Below, one piece after another: positions 1 to 4,318 of a DNA stretch of 5,294 nucleotides (position 1 is its first letter; the number at the start of each line of letters is the position of its first letter). The stretch is from CAZRGV01 sp964599655 (GTDB lineage: Bacteria > Planctomycetota > Planctomycetia > Isosphaerales > Isosphaeraceae), in the NCBI GenBank assembly GCA_964599655.1, contig CAZRGV010000252.1, positions 1 through 5,294 of the forward strand. Direction: 5' to 3'. The notes under the pieces are model-generated. The model searched no databases, was not told where the DNA came from, and saw only the letters and a program-made list of their open reading frames with translations. The translations under genes and the position numbers were made by a program.

Positions 1-240
1 CAAGGAGATGCCGGCCGCGCCCAGCAAGCAGGTTCCGGCCGCTCCGAGCAAGGAGATGCCGGCCGCGCCCAGCAAGCAGGTTCCGGCCGCTCCGAGCAAG
101 GAGGTTCCGGCTGCTCCGAGCAAGCAGGCGCCGGCCGCCCCGAGCAAGGAGGTTCCGGCTGCTCCGAGCAAGCAGGCGCCGGCCGCCCCGAGCAAGGAGG
201 TTCCGGCCGCTCCGAGCAAGCAGGCGCCGGCCGCCCCTGA
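1..240 (+). repeat. 24-bp in-frame tandem repeat with 48-bp higher-order unit, about 10 copies
   Basis: Ten consecutive 24-bp units, each starting CAAG[G/C]AG, run from 1 to 240, and the last one is degenerate. They alternate between a Glu type (CAAGGAG) and a Gln type (CAAGCAG), so the true period is 48 bp. By eye, 1-48 is identical to 49-96, and 97-144 is identical to 145-192, while the two pairs differ from each other. This points to separate recent duplications of a 48-bp unit by slippage or unequal recombination. The period is a multiple of three, so copy changes keep the reading frame. The array probably begins before the window. It has no spacers and is coding, so it is not a CRISPR. 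Confidence 0.93.
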
Positions 241-292
241 GAAGTCGGCTCCCGCGCCTCAGGCGCCGGCCAAGGCCGCGCCCCAGGCTTGA
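1..292 (+). CDS. C-terminal part of a protein with a Pro/Ala/Lys octapeptide repeat tail (5' end outside window)
   Basis: The frame is open from the first base (first full codon at 2-4) and stops with TGA at 290-292, so about 96 residues of the C-terminus are visible. Almost all of it is an eight-residue repeat, P-A-A-P-S-K-[E/Q]-[V/M/A], with Glu and Gln alternating after each Lys. It ends in a degenerate Ala/Pro/Lys tail (EKSAPAPQAPAKAAPQA). No globular domain, membrane segment or catalytic motif lies in the visible part, so the function cannot be named. Such segments usually form extended, disordered linkers or envelope-spanning tails. Regular Lys with alternate Glu gives a weak positive charge, so nucleic-acid or cell-surface binding is possible but unproven. 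An ATG inside the repeat at 8 should not be taken as the start, because the repeat continues upstream of it. The coding call is strong; the function is unknown. Confidence 0.8.
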   Translation, partial: KEMPAAPSKQVPAAPSKEMPAAPSKQVPAAPSKEVPAAPSKQAPAAPSKEVPAAPSKQAPAAPSKEVPAAPSKQAPAAPEKSAPAPQAPAKAAPQA

Positions 293-373
293 TTTGCACC
301 CGATTCCGTTCGCCACGCCGGCTTGAGCCGATCGCTCCCGCCGCGACGCGCGGAATCGCTGGATTGCCGCTTG

Positions 374-413
374 ACTCCCCGACCGGGCTTGTGCCGGGAA
401 CCGGGGAGTTTTT
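374..413 (+). terminator. Intrinsic (Rho-independent) terminator of the repeat-protein gene
   Basis: The stem ACTCCCCG (374-381) pairs with CGGGGAGT (402-409). A nested CCGG/CCGG pairing (383-386 with 394-397) caps it, and five T residues follow at 409-413. It sits about 80 bases after the stop codon of the upstream gene in the right orientation. It is the only hairpin in this window with a clean T tract, so it is the best-supported terminator here. Confidence 0.82.
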
Positions 414-681
414 CGTTGCGCGGACGGCCTCACGCGGTGTCGTGGGTTTGCCTCTGGCGATCCGGGGCCGGTTGCGGTAAGGTAGTCGATGTTGAGGCCA
501 TCCTCTTTCGAGACGAGGGCGATGGAATCGAAGCGCACCCTCGCTCCGAGAATTTCCCTGCACGCGAACTGTTGGTGATCCGCCCTTTCCGGCTCGCCGA
601 TGGCGTTGGGTTCGATCCCATCGGTGTGTCGTCCGGGTGACTTTTTCCCGAAATCGGGCCCTCGTCCATTCGCTCTGGCCT

Positions 682-692
682 NNNNNNNNNNN
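682..692. other. Run of 11 undetermined bases (assembly or sequencing gap)
   Basis: Eleven N characters interrupt the non-coding interval about 100 bases upstream of the RRM start. The true length of missing sequence is unknown, so reading frames crossing it are unreliable and a promoter could be hidden. Confidence 0.95.
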
Positions 693-789
693 GTTCCCAG
701 GGAAAGCGGGACGGGGCGATTTCGGTTCTCGTCGCCGCCCGTTCCGGGCTGGTGGCCGTTTCCTTCGAGGAAGGGAGAAATCGTCCGCT

Positions 790-1077
790 ATGAGGATTTA
801 TGTCGGAAACCTGGATTACGGAACAAATTCCGAGGAACTTTACGCGTTGTTCGAGCCCTTCGGCACGGTGACGTCGGCCGAGGTGCAGGTCAAGGCAAGA
901 ACGGGCCAGTCTCGGGGCTTCGGTCTGGTCGAGATGCCCAACCACCAGGAAGCCGAAGCGGCCATCGCCGCGCTGAACGGTCAGGAGCACCATGGGCGCG
1001 CGCTGACGGTCAACGAGTCGCGGCCCCGACGCTCGGTGCGCGACCTGTATGCCAGCGGCGGCTGGTTCGGCCGCTGA
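790..1077 (+). CDS. Small single-RRM RNA-binding protein
   Basis: The 95-residue product is essentially one RNA-recognition motif. RNP2 is IYVGNL (residues 3-8) and RNP1 is RGFGLVEM (42-49), in the usual beta1/beta3 positions. The helix segments around 14-24 (SEELYALFEPFG) and 51-63 (NHQEAEAAIAALN) fit the fold, and a short basic tail (RPRRSVRD, 78-85) follows. The family binds single-stranded RNA in the cytoplasm; in bacteria these small RRM proteins are thought to be RNA chaperones or post-transcriptional regulators, and no specific target can be read here. The fifth RNP1 position, normally an RNA-stacking Phe or Tyr, is Leu46; Tyr4 and Phe44 are kept. The start at 790 follows a purine-rich Shine-Dalgarno stretch (AAGGGAG, 771-777) with a 12-base gap and gives the standard N-terminus. 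The frame continues upstream only as non-RRM sequence through the N gap. Early codons are A/T-rich, which may keep the start unstructured. The C-terminus lacks the glycine-rich extension common in these proteins. Confidence 0.93.
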   Translation: MRIYVGNLDYGTNSEELYALFEPFGTVTSAEVQVKARTGQSRGFGLVEMPNHQEAEAAIAALNGQEHHGRALTVNESRPRRSVRDLYASGGWFGR

Positions 1078-1149
1078 TTTCTTCCGGTCCGTTGGTCGCG
1101 ATCTCGCGCCCTTGGCATCGGACCCCGTTCAAGGATCCGGTTCCACAAA

Positions 1150-1194
1150 CCCGGTTCCTGGCCCGCCTCGGCCAGGAATCGGGGCTCCCGATTC
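1150..1194 (+). other. Two overlapping, mutually exclusive hairpins between the RRM and NYN genes
   Basis: Hairpin A pairs 1150-1163 (CCCGGTTCCTGGCC) with 1170-1183 (GGCCAGGAATCGGG), a 14-bp stem with one G-T pair and a six-base loop. Hairpin B pairs GAATCGGG (1176-1183) with CCCGATTC (1187-1194), 8 bp perfect with a three-base loop. Bases 1176-1183 belong to both, so only one can form at a time. The pair lies about 70 bases after the RRM stop. No T tract follows, so it is not a standard intrinsic terminator. It may act as a terminator lacking a U tract, an RNA 3'-end stabiliser or a switch ahead of the NYN gene. The inverted repeats are seen directly; the role is a guess. Confidence 0.55.
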
Positions 1195-1208
1195 GCCCCG
1201 CACCACTC

Positions 1209-1236
1209 TTGATTGGCTCCCTTTCCGCGTTATCCT
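1209..1236 (+). promoter_or_regulatory. Candidate sigma-70-type promoter for the NYN-LOTUS gene
   Basis: TTGATT (1209-1214) and TATCCT (1231-1236) are separated by 16 bases, and each matches four of six consensus positions. They lie about 80 bases upstream of the start at 1316. Promoter consensus in planctomycetes is poorly defined, so this is a weak call. Confidence 0.3.
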
Positions 1237-1315
1237 GGCCGTTCTGGCAAGCCGAGCTCCTCCGGCTCATTCACCTTCTCCAGCCTCTCCACGTCCGGGT
1301 GGTGCCCTTCCTCCG

Positions 1316-2149
1316 ATGACCAAGCCTGATCGCGAACGCAGCCTCGCCGTGTTTATCGACCTGGAGAACCTCGCCATGGGGTTCCAGAACCAGCGGAAGA
1401 CATCGCGCTTCGATATCCAGAAGGTTCTCGAGCGGCTGGTCGAGAAGGGAAAGCTGATCGTCAAGAAAGCGTACGCCGACTGGAGCCGCTACCAGGCGTA
1501 CACCGCGCCGTTTCACGAGGCGGGCATCGAGCTGATCGAGATTCCCAAGCGAAGCCAGACCGGCAAGAACTCGGCCGACATTCGCCTGGTGGTCGACGCG
1601 ATGGATCTGGCTTGGAGTAAGTCTCATATCGACACATTTGTGATTGTATCGGGTGATAGCGACTTTTCTCCCCTGGTCTCGAAACTCAAGGAAAACGGCA
1701 AGCACGTCATCGGCCTGGGCATGAAGGGCTCGACGTCCGACCTGCTGCGAGACAACTGCGACGAGTTCATCTACTACGAGGACCTCGAACGCTACGAGCA
1801 GGACGACCAGCAGCTCGCCACGCAGCTTGACGCGACCTTGCCCGAGCGCAAGCGCGAAGCGTTTACGTTGCTCATCGACGCGTGCAGCGCCCTTCGTCGG
1901 GAGAATCACGAGGTCCTCTACGCCTCGATGATCAAGGACACGATGAAACGCAAGAAGCCGTCGTTCGACGAGAGTTACTACGGCTATCGGAGCTTCACGC
2001 ACCTGCTTGAGGATGCCGATAACTCGGGCGTCGTCGACATCGAGCGCAATCCCAAGAGCGGCACGTACGTGGTGACCCGTTTTGGCGACGAGGCGCCTCA
2101 GCGCGCCGAGGCTCGAGAGCCGAAGCCACAACGCCGCCGCAACCGCTGA
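1316..2149 (+). CDS. NYN (PIN-like) domain protein with C-terminal OST-HTH/LOTUS domain
   Basis: The 277-residue product has an N-terminal NYN domain, about residues 8-158. Its acidic signatures are FIDLEN (13-18), SADIRLVVDAMD (86-97) and VSGDSDF (111-117), giving candidate metal-binding residues Asp15, Asp88, Asp94, Asp114 and Asp116. Residues 176-256 look like an OST-HTH/LOTUS domain, and the basic tail ends KPQRRRNR. NYN domains share the PIN/FLAP nuclease fold and are predicted metal-dependent RNases; LOTUS domains bind RNA in characterised proteins. A cytoplasmic RNA-processing or RNA-decay enzyme is the best inference, substrate unknown. The start at 1316 sits just before the conserved LAVFIDLEN strand. 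The frame is open upstream to 1049, but that would overlap the RRM gene and adds only Pro/Ser-rich sequence. A Shine-Dalgarno site is weak (GGGTGG at 1298-1302 region). Codons for residues 101-118 are unusually A/T-ending. The acidic set appears complete, so an active enzyme is likely. Confidence 0.92.
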   Translation: MTKPDRERSLAVFIDLENLAMGFQNQRKTSRFDIQKVLERLVEKGKLIVKKAYADWSRYQAYTAPFHEAGIELIEIPKRSQTGKNSADIRLVVDAMDLAWSKSHIDTFVIVSGDSDFSPLVSKLKENGKHVIGLGMKGSTSDLLRDNCDEFIYYEDLERYEQDDQQLATQLDATLPERKREAFTLLIDACSALRRENHEVLYASMIKDTMKRKKPSFDESYYGYRSFTHLLEDADNSGVVDIERNPKSGTYVVTRFGDEAPQRAEAREPKPQRRRNR

Positions 2150-2277
2150 ATTCCCCTTGCGCGTGGATTGCATGATCCAAAGGTCTCGAACGCGAACGGA
2201 ACGCGCCAGAAACGCTCAAAGACACGAGGATGTGTCTGTGTCACCTTGGAGAATGGTGGCGGCACCCGAATTTTCCG

Positions 2278-2283
2278 TATAAG
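2278..2283 (+). promoter_or_regulatory. Candidate -10 element (TATAAG) upstream of the hairpin cluster
   Basis: TATAAG matches five of six positions of the sigma-70 -10 box in otherwise GC-rich sequence. No good -35 lies 16-18 bases upstream; TTGGAG at 2246-2251 is too far at 26 bases. If used, transcription would begin near 2290, just before the first hairpin, leaving a leader of about 315 bases ahead of the gene at 2606. Confidence 0.3.
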
Positions 2284-2292
2284 ATGGCGCAA

Positions 2293-2465
2293 CGTGGTTG
2301 AAAATCGCGTCGATCCTTCGGTCGCGACGTTGCAACCACGGATCGGGGCGCCCGATCGTTTCGAACTCGGCCTGTCCCGCACCGGGACCGATCGATGGGA
2401 CCGGTTCCACGCGGTTCGAGGACCGCGACAGCGAGGGCCCAGAGGTGAACGATCCCGGAATCGTT
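2293..2465 (+). other. Cluster of five short hairpins; possible structured leader or small RNA
   Basis: Five perfect inverted repeats follow each other. (1) CGTGGTTG 2293-2300 with CAACCACG 2333-2340, enclosing TCGCG/CGCGA (2305-2309 with 2323-2327). (2) GATCGGG 2341-2347 with CCCGATC 2351-2357, loop of three. (3) GTCCCG 2374-2379 with CGGGAC 2383-2388, loop of three. (4) CGCGGT 2410-2415 with ACCGCG 2422-2427, loop of six. (5) AACGAT 2448-2453 with ATCGTT 2460-2465, loop of six. The first two abut exactly and start about ten bases after the TATAAG box. GC-rich DNA yields chance hairpins, so a functional RNA is only a hypothesis. I recognise no known riboswitch or RNA family. Confidence 0.35.
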
Positions 2466-2605
2466 TGCCGGATCGCCGCCGCACGCTCCTGTCCTTCGAT
2501 CGCCCCGCGACGGCGCTCGCCCGGCGCGCCGATCGCCTGGAACCTTTCTTCTTCCGCGTTCGCGACACCGACTCACATCCTCGTCCTGGTCTGGAGACGA
2601 CTTCC

Positions 2606-3526
2606 ATGTCGCAACCCTCCGAAACCCGAGGATCGCTGGATCCTCAACCATCGACGCCGGCCACGCCCTCGATGTTCCCGAGACAGATCGAGGTGAAACC
2701 GAAACCCTCGCGACCTATTTTCCCCATTCTCATGGGACTGATTGTCATTGGGTTGATTGGTGCCGCCTGGTACTTCGGACTGGTCCCGGGTCGGGATCAA
2801 GGCCAAGGCGCGGCTGACGAGGGTGGGCAGGAGGCCAGCGCCCCGGCGGCCGAGACACCGGCGCCCGCATCGGCCCCGGCCCTTGCCGCCGAGACGGTCT
2901 CCCGCCAGGATCTCGACGCCCTGTCCCAACGGCTCGACGAGCTCCAGACCAGGCTGGACGCCCTGCCCAAACCCGAGCCCCCGCCCGATCTCGGGCCCCT
3001 GGAAACCAAGGTCAATGCCCTGGCCAAGGTTTCCGACGAGCTGGACGCGCTTTCGAAGACCGTCAAGACGCTCGACGACCGTATCGCCGACAATGAGACG
3101 AGTGTCGGCAGGGTTCGTTCCGACGTCGGCGCCCTCCGCGCCGAGGTCGATCTGCTCAAGGGGGACGTCGCCGCCATGAAGTCCGCGGCCGCCGCCCGCG
3201 CCGTGCCCGCGGCCGGCCTCGGATCGAGCCTCGCGCGCGGGGGCGGTCGCTACAAGCAGCGCAAGTATGCCGAAGCCCGCGACGTGTTCCAGTCGCTCCA
3301 GAAGTCTCATCCCAACGACGCTCGGGTCTGGTACTACTCGGCCCTCGCCACCGGGTTCGCCACCGGACAGTGGACCGGCGAGGCCAACCGCCTGGCCCAG
3401 AAGGGGGTGGAGCTCGAACGCGCCGGAACCCCAGGCGCCGCCGCGATCGACGCCGCCTTCGCCGACCTCGTGACGGCCAACGGCAAGGACTGGCTGGCCG
3501 CCTATCGCGCTCGGGTTCGCCGCTGA
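2606..3526 (+). CDS. Single-pass membrane protein with coiled coil and C-terminal TPR-like domain
   Basis: The 306-residue product starts with a Pro/Ser-rich cytoplasmic tail (1-38) ending in basic residues (KPKPSR, 31-36). One strong transmembrane helix spans about 39-60. A disordered Ala/Pro/Glu linker (66-97) follows, then a long heptad-like coiled coil (about 98-195, Leu/Asp/Lys-rich). A TPR-like helical repeat region (about 212-300) includes YAEARDVFQSLQKSHPNDARVWYYSAL. Positive charges before the helix suggest the N-terminus is inside and the coiled coil and TPR part lie outside the cytoplasmic membrane. TPR domains bind partner proteins, so an envelope scaffold role is plausible, but no specific function can be assigned. 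The start at 2606 is chosen because GGAG (2593-2596) lies nine bases upstream and the helix is then placed normally. The same frame is open back to 2168, where the translation looks non-coding. It appears monocistronic: large gaps lie on both sides and a hairpin follows its stop. Confidence 0.85.
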   Translation: MSQPSETRGSLDPQPSTPATPSMFPRQIEVKPKPSRPIFPILMGLIVIGLIGAAWYFGLVPGRDQGQGAADEGGQEASAPAAETPAPASAPALAAETVSRQDLDALSQRLDELQTRLDALPKPEPPPDLGPLETKVNALAKVSDELDALSKTVKTLDDRIADNETSVGRVRSDVGALRAEVDLLKGDVAAMKSAAAARAVPAAGLGSSLARGGGRYKQRKYAEARDVFQSLQKSHPNDARVWYYSALATGFATGQWTGEANRLAQKGVELERAGTPGAAAIDAAFADLVTANGKDWLAAYRARVRR

Positions 3527-3582
3527 GCCGCCGCCCATCGTCCTGAAATCCGTGCGCGAATGGCTCCAAGGCCGGTCACGCC

Positions 3583-3631
3583 ATCGGCCCTTGCCGCGTC
3601 GGCTTGGCTTGACGATCGGGCAAGGGCCGAT
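3583..3631 (+). terminator. 13-bp perfect inverted repeat: terminator of the TPR gene or operator of the MarR gene
   Basis: ATCGGCCCTTGCC (3583-3595) is the exact reverse complement of GGCAAGGGCCGAT (3619-3631), with a 23-base loop that can form a further CGTC/GACG pairing (3597-3600 with 3611-3614). It starts 57 bases after the TPR-gene stop and is followed by the T-biased TTACTTTG, which fits a terminator with an imperfect tract. It also contains the candidate MarR -35 box in its loop and ends at the -10 box, so an operator role is equally possible, although the half-site spacing is wide for one MarR dimer. The inverted repeat is certain; its role is not. Confidence 0.55.
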
Positions 3632-3637
3632 TACTTT
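3609..3637 (+). promoter_or_regulatory. Candidate sigma-70-type promoter for the MarR gene
   Basis: TTGACG (3609-3614, five of six consensus matches) is followed after 17 bases by TACTTT (3632-3637, three of six). Transcription would start near 3644, leaving a short leader of about 33 bases before the start codon at 3677. The -35 box lies inside the loop of the long inverted repeat. Confidence 0.4.
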
Positions 3638-3670
3638 GATGCCGAATCAGTGGAATTCGAACGATCGGGC
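3612..3670 (+). repeat. Direct repeat ACGATCGGGC flanking the candidate MarR promoter
   Basis: The ten-base word ACGATCGGGC occurs at 3612-3621 and again at 3661-3670, 49 bases apart, each followed by [A/G]AG. The first copy overlaps the candidate -35 box and the second lies just before the MarR start codon. The same word in reverse orientation (GCCCGATCGT) is at 2350-2359, upstream of the TPR gene. The core CGATCG is itself palindromic. This placement suits an autoregulatory binding site, but ten-base repeats also arise by chance in a window this size. Confidence 0.35.
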
Positions 3671-3676
3671 GAGCCC

Positions 3677-4195
3677 ATGCCGACGCACTTTCCGGGAGAA
3701 GCCGACGAGGTCCGCGCTCTCGACACGTTGATCAAGCTTTCGAGGGCGGTCGAGTCGTTGCATGCGAGGCTGGCGCAAGGTCTGGCCGGATCGGGGCTCA
3801 CGATGGGGCAACTGGCCGTGCTCGAGGCGCTCTGGCACCTGGGGCCGATGAATCAAAGGCAGCTTGCCGGCAAGCTGCTTCGCAGCCCGGCCAACATCAC
3901 CACGGTCCTCGACAACCTCGAACGGGACGGCCTGGCGCGCCGCGAGCGAGGCCGCGACGATCGTCGTTGCGTCACGATCCGGCTCACGCCCGAGGGCGAG
4001 CGCCGCATCGCCGAGGTTTTCCCCGCGCATGTTTCCCGAATCACCTCCGCCATGTCGGCTCTCACTCCCGACGAGCAGGAACAACTGGGGCGGCTTTGCC
4101 GGACCCTCGGCCTGGCGGTCGCCGCCGGCAGTGGGCCCTGGGAATCCTCGGGCGATTCGCCACGCGCCGCGTCTCCCCTGAAGGCGTCCGATTGA
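3677..4195 (+). CDS. MarR-family winged-helix transcriptional regulator
   Basis: The 172-residue product fits the MarR fold and length. An N-terminal dimerisation helix (about 10-36) comes first, then the winged helix-turn-helix. Its first DNA-binding helix region is LTMGQLAVLEALWHLGPM (41-58), followed by RQLAGKLLRSPANITTVLDNLERDGLARR (61-89) with the recognition helix near 70-82. The wing is RRERGRDDRRCVTIRLTPEG, containing the family D-x-R signature (Asp95-Arg97) and LTPEG. A C-terminal helix (about 128-149) completes the dimer, and a disordered tail ends it. MarR dimers bind palindromic operators and release DNA on binding a ligand or on oxidation; the only cysteines are Cys98 and Cys141, and no sensing chemistry can be inferred. 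I chose the ATG at 3677 because MPTHF plus the acidic/ALDTLIKL segment matches the N-terminus I recall for one MarR subgroup. The in-frame ATG at 3560 would read the long inverted repeat as protein. The Shine-Dalgarno site is weak. The YceI gene 123 bases downstream is the obvious candidate target. Confidence 0.92.
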   Translation: MPTHFPGEADEVRALDTLIKLSRAVESLHARLAQGLAGSGLTMGQLAVLEALWHLGPMNQRQLAGKLLRSPANITTVLDNLERDGLARRERGRDDRRCVTIRLTPEGERRIAEVFPAHVSRITSAMSALTPDEQEQLGRLCRTLGLAVAAGSGPWESSGDSPRAASPLKASD

Positions 4196-4221
4196 AGATC
4201 GAGTCAATCCCTTGAGAGTTC

Positions 4222-4236
4222 ACCCGGAGTCCGGGT
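4222..4236 (+). other. Short hairpin between the MarR and YceI genes
   Basis: ACCCGG (4222-4227) pairs with CCGGGT (4231-4236) around a three-base loop. A possible outer pairing joins AGAG (4215-4218) and CTCT (4253-4256). No T tract follows, so it is a poor terminator; MarR and YceI may be partly co-transcribed. A very weak promoter-like pair, TTGTCC (4256-4261) and TGCGAT (4279-4284), lies just downstream. Confidence 0.3.
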
Positions 4237-4318
4237 CGTTCCCGGGCCGAGTCTCTTGTCCTGTCCGATTTCGTTCGTTGCGATGTTCCTCTGGGATGGA
4301 TTGGAGCTTGAAAGCATC

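Larger units (their letters stand above)
293..789. other. Non-coding interval between the repeat-protein gene and the RRM gene
   Basis: About 500 bases with no convincing gene. The short frames here do not resemble proteins and some run through the N gap. Contents are an intrinsic terminator at 374-413, a small inverted repeat CCGATGG/CCATCGG at 597-603 and 618-624, a tight hairpin CCCGA/TCGGG at 647-658, the N gap at 682-692, and a purine-rich ribosome-binding stretch at 767-777. I could not pick a confident promoter for the RRM gene; part of the relevant sequence may be missing in the gap. Confidence 0.6.
2150..2605 (+). other. 456-base non-coding interval upstream of the coiled-coil/TPR gene
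   Basis: A long open frame from 2168 runs through this stretch into the next gene, but its translation is Arg-rich and resembles no protein I know, so I treat the interval as non-coding. It holds a -10-like TATAAG at 2278-2283, a cluster of five inverted repeats between 2293 and 2465, a short AGACAC/GTGTCT inverted repeat at 2220-2237, and the ribosome-binding site GGAG at 2593-2596. No intrinsic terminator for the NYN gene is evident. Confidence 0.5.

Noticed and set aside
1..240. CRISPR-like array
   Set aside because: The 24-bp units are directly adjacent with no spacers, and the array is one open reading frame encoding an octapeptide repeat.
289..640. Short + strand frames downstream of the repeat-protein gene
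   Set aside because: They run across the terminator at 374-413, lack ribosome-binding sites and have unordered, Arg/Pro-rich translations.
430..993. Minus-strand frame spanning the N gap and the RRM gene
   Set aside because: Its continuity depends on 11 unknown bases and it overlaps the well-supported RRM gene; the translation resembles no family.
1049..1315. Earlier NYN start at 1049
   Set aside because: It overlaps the end of the RRM gene and adds Pro/Ser-rich sequence covering two hairpins; the NYN fold begins right after the ATG at 1316.
1316..2149. NYN protein as a toxin of a toxin-antitoxin pair
   Set aside because: It is much longer than PIN toxins, carries a LOTUS domain, and has no small overlapping antitoxin gene; the RRM neighbour is 238 bases away.
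1271..2173. 300-codon open frame on the minus strand opposite the NYN-LOTUS gene
   Set aside because: It mirrors the codon structure of a well-supported + strand gene. High G/C at third positions removes stop codons on the opposite strand, and the translation shows no recognisable domain.
2260..2275. Sigma-54-type promoter around GGCAC
   Set aside because: The GG-N10-GC spacing is not met; no GC dinucleotide sits at the required distance.
2168..2605. N-terminal extension of the TPR gene from an upstream in-frame ATG
   Set aside because: The added 146 residues are Arg-rich without family likeness. The ATG at 2606 has GGAG nine bases upstream and places the membrane helix normally.
2573..3538. 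321-codon minus-strand frame opposite the coiled-coil/TPR gene
   Set aside because: Gly-rich low-complexity translation with no domain. It is a shadow of the + strand gene, which has a ribosome-binding site, a transmembrane helix and a coiled coil.
3560..3676. Earlier MarR start at 3560
   Set aside because: It adds 39 residues not typical of MarR proteins and would make the 13-bp inverted repeat and promoter candidate coding.
4256..4318. Earlier YceI start at 4256
   Set aside because: It would place 21 residues before the MRR-type signal peptide, spoiling a textbook lipoprotein signal.
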